Part shown: positions 21,891 through 33,110 of the stretch, in pieces | Numbering within the stretch: position 1 is the first letter of the stretch | How the letters are laid out: each line of letters begins with the position of its first letter | Assembly: GCA_002426885.1 (NCBI GenBank) | Contig: DINU01000018.1 | Location: 74,321 to 138,320, forward strand | DNA: 64,000 nucleotides | Direction of reading: 5' to 3' | From: Patescibacteria group bacterium UBA5532 | Lineage (GTDB): Bacteria > Patescibacteriota > Gracilibacteria > BD1-5 > UBA2023 | Program-made: the position numbers and the translations under genes | Notes under the pieces: generated by a model | The model's database searches: none | What the model was told of the DNA's origin: nothing | The model's input: the letters and a program-made list of their open reading frames with translations, nothing else

Positions 21891-23153
21891 ATGGCCAATT
21901 CTTCCATCGAACTTCTCAAAAATCAGATATATTCCTGAGAAAATATCCAGCAGGTATGTGATCTTATTATTATCGGCGCCGTCGAGATGCAGAGCTCAGA
22001 TATCCATATAGAGCCTCTCTCGAGTAATGTACGTCTCCGATATCGACTGGATGGAATGCTACGAGAAATTCTCGAGTATCAGCCATTTCTGCATCCACAG
22101 ATCATTGCCCGATTTAAGATCATGTCGAATATGAAGATCGATGAGTCGCGTGTACCACAGGATGGACGTCTCTCGACGACGATCAATAATATCCCGCTTG
22201 ATCTTCGTGTCTCGACACTTCCGACGGTACATGGAGAGAAGATCGTGATGCGTATCGTCGATAAGAGTAAAAAAATCCCAAGCATCGATAAACTCTGAGT
22301 CGAAGGGCATAACTATGATCTTCTCGAGAAAGCAATCAATCTCCCGAATGGAATCGTCCTGACAAGTGGTCCAACCGGAAGTGGTAAATCGACGACACTC
22401 TACGCATGTCTCTCGAGTCTGAATAAACCCGATGTAAATATCATGACCCTCGAAGATCCAGTAGAAAATCAGATCGACGGTATCAATCAGTCACAGGTTT
22501 TTCCTGATATCGGATATTCTTTTGCGAATGGACTCCGAACAGCTCTCCGTCAAGATCCAGATATCATAATGGTGTGAGAAATCCGTGATAAAGAGACGGT
22601 GACGATCGCGATCGAAGCGTCACTGACGGGGCATCTCGTCGTCTCGACGATCCATACCAATTCTGCTGCAGAGACGATCACTCGTGTCCTGAATATGGGA
22701 ATACAGGCCTTCCTGATTCCCGCATCATTTAATGCGATTATCGCTCAGCGACTCGTGCGCGTCCTCTGTCATGCGTGTAAAAAACCGATGGCTCTCGAAG
22801 AACTGGATGAGCTGACTCGATGAAACGTACAACATGCACTTTCCCGTATTTCAAAAGAAGAACTTACCCGTCGTGTCCCGAAAGAAATCCTCGCAAAACC
22901 AGTCTTCTATAAGCCAGTCGGATGTCCTGAGTGTGATAATGTGTGATATAAATGACGTCTCTGAGTCTATGAAATTCTCGAGATCACACCAAATGTAAAA
23001 AAACTCGTCATCGATGGAGCAAGTGCCACCGTTATCAATGAAGTCGCAATCCAAGATGGTATGATTTCCCTCGAACAAGATGGACTCATGAAAGCCCTGA
23101 ATGGACTCACTTCGATCGAAGAAGTCTACTCCGCTGCGAAAGCAAACCAATAA
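21891..23153 (+). CDS. pilB: Type IV pilus/type II secretion assembly ATPase PilB/GspE
   Basis: A hexameric ATPase that powers pilin or pseudopilin assembly. 420 aa, shorter than usual PilB because the N-terminal MshEN domain is absent. It starts directly at the N2 domain (SSDIHIEP...VRLRYRLDG). Walker A GPTGSGKST is near 160, the Asp box TLEDPVE follows, and Walker B reads VGEIRD with its Gly encoded by TGA (22575). The His box is THLVVSTIHTN-like. Two CxxC pairs (CHACKK, CPECDN) form the zinc site. Followed by pilC. Confidence 0.95.
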
Positions 23154-23171
23154 ATCTCCTGAATTTTTTCT

Positions 23172-24308
23172 ATGTCTTCTGAAATCATCATCCTCGATAG
23201 TGACAACTCACGAAAAGTCGAGAAAAAGAAGTGATTCTTCCAGCAAGTGAAAGAACTTTTTGGACCGAGAAAAAAACTGACTCTTCGAGAAAAAGTCGTG
23301 TTTTTCCGTATTCTTGCGACCATGGTAAATGCAAGTCTGACGGTCCTGAAGAGCTTCGAGACACTTCGAAAACAAGAAAAAAATATCTCCGTACGTATGT
23401 TCTACGATGAGATGATCTCGAAAATCCAGGCATGAGTCCCTCTGAATCAGGCGCTCTACGACTATAATGATAGCTTTAATGCTGCGGAAGTATCGATCAT
23501 CGAAGCATGAGAAAAGACCGGTCGACTGAACGAGTCACTCCTTCAGATCGCGGATCAGACAGAGAAAATCGATGCAGTCCGACGAAAAGTAATGGGAGCC
23601 CTCACCTATCCAGCAGTTCTGATCCTTGCAATGATCGTAGTCGTAGCGATTCTGATGATCAAGGTCATCCCTGCCCTCATCGGATTTTTCTGAGAACCAG
23701 AAAAACTTCCTGATAGTACACGAATGATCATGGCGGTCAGTAATCTCTTCCAGGAAGGATGGACATGGATCCTCGGATGAGTCCTGGCTCTGACACTGAT
23801 CGTGAATATCTGGAAACGAGGAAAAGAAGGAAAGTATCACTATGATAATCTGATTCTGAAGATTCCGATCGCAGGACCACTCATGCGGAAGATGATTCTC
23901 TCGCGTTTTTCTCGAGTATTTTCGAATCTTCTCGCGAATGGAGTATCAGTCATCGAGTCGATCCGAATCGTCGCTGATGCCGTCGATAATGAAGTCTACC
24001 GCCAGCGTCTCCTCCTTCTCCGTGAAGATGTACGAAATGGTATCAAGATCGGAGATGGACTCGAAGATGATCCTCTTTTTCCTGATCTTCTCGTACAAAT
24101 GATGAAGGTCTGAGAAGAAACTGCCCGAGTCGATGAGACGATCGTGAAAATCGCAGAATTCTACGATAGTGAGGTCGATATCGCGATCGAGTCCCTCCAG
24201 AAGCTGATCGAGCCAGTGATTCTCTTCGTGATGGCATTCGTCGTCGGTATGATCGCCCTCGGTATCTTCGAACCGATTATGGGACTCGCGAATACGATCA
24301 CAGGGTAA
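23172..24308 (+). CDS. pilC: Type IV pilus/type II secretion inner-membrane platform PilC/GspF
   Basis: 378 aa with the two repeated GspF cytoplasmic domains. The first starts LREKVVFFRILATMVNAS and the second FSRVFSNLLANGVSVIES. Three membrane helices: about 140-165 (YPAVLILAMIVVVAILMIKV), 200-220 and 350-375. The C-terminal signature LIEPVILFVMAFVVGMIALGIFEP is clear. The expected glycines before TGR/AGVP and GEETAR are encoded by TGA. 18 bases after pilB. No pilin or retraction ATPase lies in the window. Confidence 0.95.
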
Positions 24309-24337
24309 AGGGTACAATACGTGAAAAATATTTCTAT

Positions 24338-24364
24338 AAATCTCTCCTTCTGGGGAGATTTTTC
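24338..24364 (+). terminator. terminator of pilus operon
   Basis: AAATCTCTCC-TTCT-GGGGAGATTTTTC hairpin. Confidence 0.8.
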
Positions 24365-24494
24365 TTGAGAGAGGGGGTGAAAAATCGTTCTCGACAAATA
24401 AAATAAATGCATATAATGCACCCACAACCCGTACAGAGCGGTAAATTGTCTTTTTTTGCTTGGAGAGATCATAAAAGAATTCATATATCTATTT

Positions 24495-25073
24495 ATGAAA
24501 CACTGTCCTTTTTGCTCTGGGGAAATCCAAGACTCTGCTCAGAAATGCAAGCATTGCTGAAAATGGCTCGAGAAAGAGGGTAATTCCCCAGAACGAGCCG
24601 ATGAGAATCCTGCAGACGATGCCTCCAGGCAAAATGCTCTCGATGAGAATAAGACTCAGAAGTGTAGCGACGTATCAGGAATAGGATGATGGCTCCTACT
24701 TCCATTGTTGGGATTGTTGTACGTGGTTTTTTCTACACTGAGTGGACTGAGAGATATCATCTCCATGAGGTGAGACATTTTGGAAGAATATCTCTATGTT
24801 TTTGATATATTAACCGTTTCTGATGTGATTACGTGAGCACTGGCAGTATGCTCACTCATTCTTTTTTTCACAAAAAGTAAAAGATTCCCGAATGTATACA
24901 TAGTTTTTCTGGTGAATAATTGTATCATGGCGCTACTCTATCTTTATATTACTGAATCCGCCTGACTCGGAAATGATTCAGGACAAGAAATTGCCAGAAC
25001 TCTTATGCACCTGATCGTATGGTGACTCTATATGAAAATGTCTGTCCGAGTAAAAAATACATTTGTTCGCTAG
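24495..25073 (+). CDS. Zinc-ribbon DUF2569-like membrane protein
   Basis: 192 aa. The N-terminal zinc ribbon CPFC...CKHC (residues 3-22) is followed by a charged linker. Four membrane helices come next, beginning with IGGWLLLPLLGLLYVVF, which resembles the first helix of DUF2569 proteins. The function is unknown. Glycines of CKHCGKW and IGGW are TGA-encoded. Stop TAG. It stands alone between two terminator-flanked units. Confidence 0.7.
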
Positions 25074-25245
25074 TCCATCTCAAAATATGTAAGATAAATA
25101 GAGGTCTCCGCGCGAATTGCAAAAGTTAAAAACATGATCTGAAGAATGGTAAATTCCCACGAAAAACATTTCTTTTGCTTTTTTTCATTTCTCGATATAC
25201 TTCCCCTGACATTTCCGAATGTCGTTTTATTATTATTTTTTCTCT

Positions 25246-25863
25246 ATGTTTTCTCTCGAAGCAAAGATCCGTACAGAAACAGCAAAAGAGACTCGCGCCA
25301 ATAAACGCACTCCCGCTGTCGTGTATGGCAAGGATGTCCCTTCGACCAGTATTTCTGTCGATTCATCTACATTTCTCCGTCTCTATCGTGAGGCAGGTCA
25401 GAACCATGTTGTCACACTCCAGTTCGAAAAAGAAGAGCATCCAGTTCTGATTCATGAGGTTGTTCGTCACCCAGTACGATGAGAATTTCTTCATATAGAC
25501 TTTCTTGTGATCGACATGAAAAAAGACACTGAAGTCGATATTCCAGTCATACTCATCGGTACTGCCCCAGCAGTGATCGAAGGAAATCAGATCATGCAGT
25601 CACTCCAGACCGTAACAGTAAAATGTAAACCAAAAGATATTGTCGATAGCTTCGAGCTCGATATCTCATCTCTCGAGCATGTGAATCAGACGCTCCATGT
25701 CAGTGATCTCGTAGTCGACACGAAGAAACATACGATCCTGAATAATCCGGAAGAATCAATCGTCTCAGTCCATGCGATCAAGGGTGCGGTGGAAGAAGAG
25801 ACAGAAACGCCTACTGAAACAGAGGCAAGTGCTACAGAAACATCATCAGAGGATAAAGAATAA
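25246..25863 (+). CDS. rplY: 50S ribosomal protein L25 (CTC form)
   Basis: Binds 5S rRNA. 205 aa, the long CTC type. The N-terminal L25 domain (TRANKRTPAVVYGKDV) is followed by the C-terminal beta domain (VDIPVILIGTAPAVIEGN) and an acidic Glu/Thr tail. The start was placed at MFSLEAKIR after the run TTTTTTCTCT; an upstream in-frame ATG at 25219 would add nine hydrophobic residues unlike L25. One TGA glycine at 25480. Stop TAA. Confidence 0.93.
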
Positions 25864-25872
25864 TTGCTTCCT

Positions 25873-26205
25873 ATGAAAATACGACTTGTCTGAGAAGGAG
25901 CTCCTCTCACAGAGCTGAAGGAAAGCGTCACGAAGGTGATCACTGACATGAATCTCAGCTATGAGATCGATATCAGTACGACCGATGATGCGAACTATAA
26001 GCTCGAGCTCGGCATCACTGAGAATCCAGCGCTCTGCATCGAAGAAGAATCGATCGACTTTAAGGATGTCATTTTTCAGGGGGAAATCCCGACTGAAGAA
26101 GAAATCCGATCAATTTTCGTATCGATCCTCGGAGATGAGGATGACACGGGATGTGGAGATGGCTGTGGCACATGTGAAAGCGGATGTCACACCGTCGGGA
26201 AATAA
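25873..26205 (+). CDS. Thioredoxin-fold-like small protein, Cys-rich tail
   Basis: 110 aa. The start MKIRLVGEGAPLTELKESV and the pattern of strands and helices through ENPALCIEEESIDFKDVIFQGEIPTEEEI recall the small glutaredoxin-like (MTH895-type) fold. The CxxC after the first strand is replaced by GEGAP. The C-terminus instead has five cysteines in TGCGDGCGTCESGCHTVGK, which could bind metal. It starts 9 bases after rplY. Family placement is tentative. Confidence 0.6.
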
Positions 26206-26220
26206 TCTGAAGAATATGGA

Positions 26221-26247
26221 AAATCGCCCAGAGGGGCGATTTTTTTG
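26221..26247 (+). terminator. terminator
   Basis: AAATCGCCC-AGA-GGGGCGATTTTTTT hairpin. Confidence 0.85.
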
Positions 26248-26272
26248 TATGTAAAGAAAAATAATGCTACAA
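26244..26272 (+). promoter_or_regulatory. promoter of the broken gene at 26297
   Basis: TTGTAT, 17-base spacer, TACAAT; the ATG at 26297 is about 24 bases downstream, which supports that start. Confidence 0.45.
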
Positions 26273-26296
26273 TAAATCTATACTTTTCCTCAATAT

Positions 26297-26845
26297 ATGG
26301 AAGACTCTCAAGAAAAATATATCACTTAAGAAAAACCACAAAATACCGCATCTGAAAGGATTCAAAAAGATACACTTATAAAAATTATTCAGATGCTTGC
26401 GCTGCCCGTAGTGATTTCAAAAGCACAAAGATGGTGCACGACATATTTTTATAGGGAAGATTCTATTGAAATTCAGTACAAAGATAATGATGAGATGTAT
26501 ATTAACATGATCGACATGCCTGGACGATGATTTGAGGCAATGATGGCAATAATTCTTCTCTGATACCAAAATAGCAAAAGGATTATTTCCTTGGTTGCTC
26601 TTCCTCAGGAAAGTTCCATAAATAATGATAAGGAGATTCAACGCCCAGAAAGAAGAAAGAAGGTACTCATTCAATTCTATCAATCTTTCGGATTCCAACA
26701 TACGCCTTCAGGAGCAAATAATCATCTCTTCCTTGATATTTCAGATACAGCATGGCAAACATGGATCGGGAAGAAGATTCAACAATACACGGAAAACTGA
26801 AATTGGTGAAGAGATATTTTCGAGACGCAGAAATCTAAGGAATAA
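26297..26845 (+). pseudogene. Unknown gene with in-frame TAA at codon 11
   Basis: One frame runs from ATG 26297 to TAA 26843 and contains several TGA glycines, but is interrupted by TAA at 26327. After the TAA it continues without break: KPQNTASERIQKDT, then ALPVVISKAQRWCTTYFYRE, MIDMPGRGFEAMMAIILLG, ending DTAWQTWIGKKIQQYTENGN. No family is recognised. The next ATG (26393) would lose 32 residues. A promoter sits correctly for the first ATG. It is either a nonsense-mutated gene or one starting downstream. Confidence 0.55.
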
Positions 26846-27122
26846 TCATGAACCTCATTATTTTTGAAGAAAACCCTCTAAAAATAGCCTACATTTTATT
26901 TCATTTACCGTAAAAACTCAAATCTAGAGCAAAAACCATACTATACTTCTCGTCGTCATGCAGTAGAAATCCATGTGAAAAAGAGTGCCAAAGTCCTGAA
27001 CTTCCTGGAAGAATCGATGAAAGAATGAAATCCTGAAAAGAAACAAAATGGAATTTTATCATTGCTTCACACGAGTGAATCTATACTCGTGTATGCGTCC
27101 CCTGGGAGAAAATCGAATACAC
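26846..27122. other. short gap with a possible decayed coding stretch
   Basis: From 26888 the plus strand stays open (TGA as Gly) for about 110 codons with protein-like content (RRHAVEIHVKKSAKVLNFLE), but has no start codon and runs into the antisense ABC gene. Possibly a remnant of the upstream broken gene. Confidence 0.3.
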
Positions 27123-28934
27123 CTATTCTCGGTTTTCTGGGGTTTCCTCCTCATCATCATCTGGCAAGAATCCATCATGCTGAAGTAGAACCATTTCACG
27201 ATATGTATCCGATGACTTCATAAGCTCGGCATGATTCCCCCAAGCGATGATTTTCCCATTTTCGAGGAGATAAATCCTGTCGGCATTCTGGATCGTCGAG
27301 AGTCGGTGAGCGATCACGACCGAAGTCCGCCCCTGCATCAGCCGATCAAATGCCTCTTGCACGAGCTGTTCCGTCTTCGTATCGAGCGCGCTTGTCGCCT
27401 CATCGAGGATCAGAATCTCGGGATCAGCGAGGATCGCACGCGCGATGGCGAGACGTTGTTTTTCTCATCCTGACAGTCGAAGTCCGCGCTCTCCGACCTC
27501 TGTCTCAAACGCATCCGGAAGACTCTGAATAAAGTCATAAATATTTGCCTGCCGACATGCCCGCTCGATCTCTCACTCCGTAATCCCATCACGTACATAT
27601 TCCAGATTATGTCGAATCGTCTCATTAAAAAGCGTCGTATCCTGGAAAACTGCCGCGAATTTCTGTCGATATGAGTGCAGTGTAAAATCATAAATATCTG
27701 TATCATCGATACGAATTTTTCCTTCTGTCGGTTCATAGAAACGAAGTAACAGCTGAGTGATCGTCGATTTCCCGCTTCCAGTATGACCTACGAGCGCGAT
27801 ACGCTGTCACTTCTCGATCTCGAAATCGATATCCTGCAATACCATACGCTCAGTATCTGGGTACCGAAATGACACATTTTCGAATGTAATCGAGTGCCGA
27901 ATCTCCGTGAGTTCTTGTGTACCGGTATCGATTTCTCGTGGCATCGCAAGCGTCTCCTGAAGTTGCTCATATTTCGCGAAGGACTGCATGAGCTGCTGAT
28001 AATTCTGAAGGATCGAGAAAATCGGAGTATAAATCGTCTCAGTAAAAGAGAAAAAAAAGAAAATCGTACCGATCGTAATCTCGCCCCGTGCATAGAGATA
28101 GATACTCACCGCAAAGACAAAAATCCGAGGAATAATTTTTATAAATCGTCAAAATGAATTAAATCGAAGCCAATATCGACGAATAGAATACTGTTTCTCT
28201 TGTGCGATCTGGAAGAGAGAATTCGCATAGGTTACCTCATGATCTTCCCGTGCTGAAACCTTTATGATATGAATATTCGTAAATATATCGCTGATACGTC
28301 CGAAGAACTTATCCCAGTATATATTCGCATTCTTCTGATGGGAATGTGCAACAGAACCGAAATATTGCGTGAGAAACAAGACGAACGGAAGAAAAATAAG
28401 CGCGACAAGTGTAAGAATCGGGCTGATAATAGTCCCGAAAATCGTCAGAATAATCAGAAATGCCCCATACGGAAAAATCTCGAGAAAGAAAATATCAGCC
28501 GTTTCCCAGACAGATTCGATCGCTCGATCGAGAAGTTTTACCTTTTCTCCATTCTGAACGCGAATATGATACGGAATCGGGAGTCCCATCATCGCACGAA
28601 CACGTGATATCCCTGCCTGCCCCCAGTCAGTCTGGGCGCGATCAAGCAAAAAAATACCATACCAGTACCGACTGAGCATCACGAGAATGCTGATGACAAG
28701 CCACCCAAAGAGAAGCAGTGCAATCTGTGAGATATTAATCTCCGTCGTGAGTCATGACTCGAGCGTGTCGATGATAAACTTCGAGAAGACTGGCTCTATA
28801 CTCATCCCGAGTACATAGAGCATCCCGAAAAAGAGAAGCATTTTCCATGCAGCTCGGATATGATGGAATTCTTGCATCACCATAAAAAGCGTCTTCCAGA
28901 AGCTCGTTGGGTGTGTCTTTTCTGTATCAGTCAT
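27123..28934 (-). CDS. ABC transporter, fused permease and ATPase
   Basis: 603 aa, an MsbA/Sav1866-type half transporter that works as a dimer. The permease domain spans residues 1-330 with six membrane helices. The ATPase domain starts ITFENVSFRYPDTERMVLQ. Walker A is GHTGSGKST, the signature LSGGEKQRLAIARA has its second Gly encoded by TGA, and Walker B is ILILDEATSALD with IAHRLST after it. The acidic tail is DDDEEETPENRE. Substrate unknown (lipid, peptide or drug). Transcribed alone on the minus strand. Stop TAG. Confidence 0.93.
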
Positions 28935-29038
28935 AAAAAAAGAGTTATAAAAAAGTTTTTGAAGAAAAAAATGAATCTATAGGAATCGGGGGAAATAAGA
29001 GTATTTTTGGTATGTGTCTGGAAACGAAGTGAAATCTG

Positions 29039-29063
29039 ATCATTCCTGCATGGGCAGGAATTC
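29039..29063. repeat. REP-like palindrome
   Basis: ATTCCTGC-ATG-GGCAGGAAT palindrome between two minus-strand genes; same family as at 1169. Confidence 0.5.
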
Positions 29064-29141
29064 GTGTATGTACATGAATTATAAAAATGAGATCAGAATG
29101 ATCATATTCACAGGAAAAACTATGAGACGGAATCAGAGAAA

Positions 29142-29918
29142 TTATGTCAAAATCTCGTATCCCGTGTCTGTGACGAGGATCGTATGCTCCCACTGTGCCG
29201 ACAGTGACCCATCTCTCGTACGGACAGTCCAGTTATCAGCATCGAGTTTTGATTGATATTTCCCGATATTTACCATCGGCTCGACAGTAAATATCATGCC
29301 AGCACGAATCTCTGGACCAGTTCCCTTCTCTGCACGATGAAAAACAGCAGGATCTTCATGAAAATTCACACCGACACCATGTCCTGTATAGTCCCGTACG
29401 ACAGAGCATCCCTCGCTTGTGACATACTGATTGATCGCGAATCCGATATCTCAGAAATGTGCTCCCGGTCGTATCTCTGCCATACCGATCTCGAGCGCTC
29501 GCTTCGAGACTCGGATCACTTTCTGGGCATTTGGCGAGATTTTACCGACAGAAAACATACGCGATGCATCCCCGAAGTATCCGTCGACGATCGACGTCAC
29601 ATCAATATTCAGAATATCACCATCTTTCAGGATCTCGTCGCTCCGCGGAATTCCATGACAGATGACACTATTCAGCGATATACAGGTAAAACGCGGATAT
29701 CCACCCTTTCCCCAGCGATTATTTCACTGATAGTTAATGCATGCGGAAGTCCCACCATTGCGGATCGTGAACTCATTCATAATCGTATCGAGTTCTTCTG
29801 TGGAGACGCCTGCTTTCACATACGTCCCGATCATATCGAGGACATCGTGTGTCAGTCGTGATGCGCGCCGAATTCCTTCGATTTGCTCTGGAGTTTTTAT
29901 GATAATTTTATTTCACAT
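29142..29918 (-). CDS. map: Methionine aminopeptidase type I
   Basis: Removes the initiator Met. 258 aa, normal. The metal ligands are in place: D in LNIDVTSI, D in YFGDASR, H in YTGHGVG, E in TVEPM and E in QWEHT. The second codon is TGA (Gly), so the message starts AUG-UGA, shared with ftsK. Other TGA glycines are in NYQGNN and HFGDIG. The gene is monocistronic on the minus strand. Peptide deformylase, its partner in N-terminal processing, is at 36427. Confidence 0.96.
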
Positions 29919-30098
29919 AGTCGGTTGTAGAAGATAAACACTATATCCAAGATAAAAAAAGTATACATGTATTGCAGAAAAATACAAGCTAAGTTCCCAA
30001 GAAGCGATCCTCGAGAAAAAAAGAAAAATGCAAAAAACTATTGCGAAGATGCGAAAAAATTCAATAATGAATCTATTCTATTTCTTCACTTTCCCCAT

Positions 30099-30497
30099 AT
30101 GCAATGATTTCATAAGAATATCGAGGAAGCTACCCTCGAGAATACACTCTTTCGCCAGGTGCTCTACACAGGGAAAAATATGCAACTCGTCCTCATGACC
30201 CTGAAACCACTCGAGGAAATCGGCATGGAAATCCATCCCACAAATGACCAGTTTTTTCGATTTGAGCAAGGGATCGGAAAATGCATCATCGACGGAAATG
30301 AATACATGGTCGAAGATGGCGATGCAGTCATTATCCCCGCAGGATCCGAGCATAATGTGATAAATACGAGTAACGATCAGGATCTGAAAATGTATACACT
30401 CTATGCGCCACCCCATCATACAGATAAGACGATTCATATGACACGAGAGGATGCGATCCATGATGATGAGGATTTTGATGGAAAGACGACGGAGTAA
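30099..30497 (+). CDS. Cupin domain protein
   Basis: 132 aa. A single beta-barrel cupin with motif 1 around EIHPTNDQFFRFEQGIGKCI and motif 2 around DAVIIPAGSEHNVIN. It matches the widespread small cupins that start FHKNIEEAT. The start at 30099 (MQGFHKNIEEA) is chosen over the downstream GTG because it completes the family N-terminus; codon 3 is TGA. Metal ligands H and E are plausible. The enzymatic role is unknown. Stop TAA. Confidence 0.88.
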
Positions 30498-30507
30498 TTT
30501 TATGGGT

Positions 30508-30536
30508 AAAACACCGCTCAAGGCGGTGTTTTTTTG
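30508..30536 (+). terminator. terminator
   Basis: AACACCGC-TCAA-GGCGGTGTTTTTTT. Confidence 0.9.
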
Positions 30537-30855
30537 TCCAGAAATTCTCATAGAAAAAAACCTCTCTATCCTGCCATCATCTCGCACGAGCAGAAATATC
30601 TCTGAGAATAGGTGAAGCCCAAAAATAAGTCTTCGACTTATTTTTATCTCGTGCACGAGGAATCTATGCGAATAAGAAACACAGAGTCAAATTCTCACAC
30701 AGAACTGAACCCAAGAATGAAGCGAAACTTTGTCATTCCTACGTATGCAGGAATCCATGGGAAGAACGAATCACGGATTGAATGCCTGAAAAGACAAAAT
30801 CTTGTTCTTCCTCGAAAGTATTATTTCGAATACTATTTTCGTTTTTTCTACAATA
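30537..30855. other. gene-free repeat region
   Basis: Contains a perfect AAAATAAGTC-TTCG-GACTTATTTT hairpin (about 30622-30646) and a GTCATTCCTACG...GCAGGAATCC palindrome (30732-30759). No credible gene. Confidence 0.6.
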
Positions 30856-33075
30856 TTATCCGATCACATCTCTCGGCTTTGAGCCGTCAGCAGGTCAGAC
30901 GATCCCCATATCTTCGAGAATATCGACGACGCGCGCTGCACGACCATATCAGAGCTTGAGATGGCGCTGAAGCATCGAAGTGGAGCATTTTCCTGAGGAG
31001 CGAACGAGCTCGATCGCTTGCTCGATAATCTGCGGATCCTCATCTCCTGATCCTTTTCACTCTCCTGAGGACGATCCTTCCCAATTTCACCGATCTCATT
31101 CGACGATCGAAGCATCATAGAGGTCTTCGAGCATAGCAGGATCGATCGTCAGTCGGATATGCTTCACGACACGTTCGACCTCATCCGTCTCGACGAGGAC
31201 TCCCTGAAGACGCGTCTGCGTCATTGCGCCCGTCGGGAAGTACAGCATATCTCATCGCCCGAGAAGATCTTCCGCTCCCATCGTATCGAGGATCGTTCGC
31301 GAATCGATCTGAGAAGCGACGGTAAAAGCGATGCGCGAAGGGATATTCGCTTTAATCGTCCCAGTAATAACATTGACCGATGGACGCTGAGTCGCAAGGA
31401 TCAGATGCATGCCGGTCGCACGCGCCTTCTGGGCGATACGCATGATCGCGCTTTCTACTTCTTTTTTATTTCCACTCATCATCAGATCAGCAAGCTCATC
31501 GATCACGATTATGATCGCTGGCATTCGCTCTTTCCGATCGACTTTCGCATTATATTCCTCGAGATTTCGGACATTCAGAGGCTTAAATGTCGAGTATCGA
31601 CGTTCCATCTCTGCGACAGACCATCGGAGTGCATTCAGAGCCTTATCTGGAGAATTAATGACCGGTGTCAGAAGATGTGGAATCCCATCATAGATCCCGA
31701 GCTCGACCTGCTTCGGATCGACCATAATCAGGCGGAGATCATTTGGAGTATTCTTAAAGAGAAGCGAGAGGAGAAATCCATTCATTCCGACGGATTTTCC
31801 TGATCCCGTCTGTCATGCGATCAGAAGGTGTGGCATTTTTCCGAGATCTCAGACGACGTACTCGCCATTTATATCCTTTCCGATCGCAAGCGTGAGCTTC
31901 GACTTGCTCCGAGTAAATATCTCATTCGAAAGGAGTTCTCGTATGCCGATCGTATCACGCTTCTCATTCGGAACCTCGATCCCGACGAGTCCCATCCCTG
32001 GGATCGGCGCCTGGATACGGATCGATTTCGCTTTCAGTGCGAGTGTCAGATTATCTTTCAGCGCCATGATCTTCGAGAGTTTTACGCCATCTGCAGGAAG
32101 AATCCGATATTGTACGACCGTCGGACCGACCGCTTCCTCCATCATTTCGACCTCGATCCCGAACTGCAGAAATGTCTTCTGAATAATGAGTGACTTCTCT
32201 TCGATTTCCTCATCAGTCACGACATTTATATGATGTATCTCGTTCAGAAGTGCAGGCGTGGGAAAATCCCATTTTCAGAAATCGATCTGATTTTTTTCTG
32301 AATCTGTATTTTCACTTCATTTTTTATCGATTTTTACCTTCGTCGTAATCGCCTCAATAACAGGAGAACGCGGAGAAAAAATACTCCCCAGTCATGATTT
32401 TTTCTCTTCGAGATCTTTTTCTCGGATAAAAGTCGGCTTCTTGCTGATTTCCTGTTTTGTACGATCCGTCGAGATTTTCGCGATTTTCTCCTCGAGTTCT
32501 TTTACTTTTTGTGCATGTTTATCTGATCGATCGGGGAGAATCTTCTCCTCTCGCGTCGCATCACGGAAGCTCTCGATCGATGGTGCGACGATCTTCTCGT
32601 GGACATTGCGCAGAATCGTCCGATATGAGATGCGGAGCGTCATCCAGAGTGAGAGCCCGAGAAGCGCAAGGGTAAAAATAATTCATGGAACAAAGCCAAA
32701 ATATCGGACAAGCAAAAGATGAAAATCAAACTGACCAATCGGAAAATCAGCAGCAAATCCGAGGAGTGTCGTGAGAGAAATCCATGAAAAAAGAATCCCG
32801 AAAGCCCGTGCAAGCGACCAATTTGCTCGACGGAATAAGATCATAATCCCGAGAATACACGGAACAAAACTCAGAATATATCGATAATACTCTCCCGAAA
32901 GCTGAAAACCGATGTTTTTCAGAAGGGTCCCCACGATACTCCCCTGCTCCGTAAAGAAGATCAATACAGAAAAAGCAAGGAGAAGTCAAGCGATCAGAAT
33001 ATTCACTGATTCCGCGGTCATGAATGAAGAGTGGGAGCTTCCCTTACGAGAAGAAGAATATTTCTTTTTTCACAT
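30856..33075 (-). CDS. ftsK: DNA translocase FtsK/SpoIIIE
   Basis: Pumps chromosome DNA through the closing septum. 739 aa. Four to five N-terminal membrane helices (residues 20-150) are followed by a short linker. The motor has Walker A GQTGSGKSVGMN with the first Gly TGA-encoded, Walker B AIIIVIDELADLMM and ATQRPSVNVITG. The C-terminal gamma winged helix is QIIEQAIELVRSSGKCSTSMLQ...GRAARVVDILEDMGIVGP. The linker has a TGA-rich stretch (GDRGNWEGSSSGEGKGSGD). ATG is followed directly by TGA. Stop TAA. The short linker is unlike the long one of E. coli FtsK. Confidence 0.95.
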
Positions 33076-33082
33076 GCGGGAG

Positions 33083-33110
33083 AGTATACGGAAAGAATAC
33101 GAGAAGTAAA
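33083..33110 (-). promoter_or_regulatory. ftsK promoter, leaderless spacing
   Basis: Minus strand: TTTACT, 16-base spacer, TATACT, then 7 bases to the ATG. Confidence 0.6.

Noticed and set aside
31159..31803. Plus-strand open frame of 214 codons inside ftsK
   Set aside because: Arg/Ser/His-rich shadow of the FtsK motor frame.
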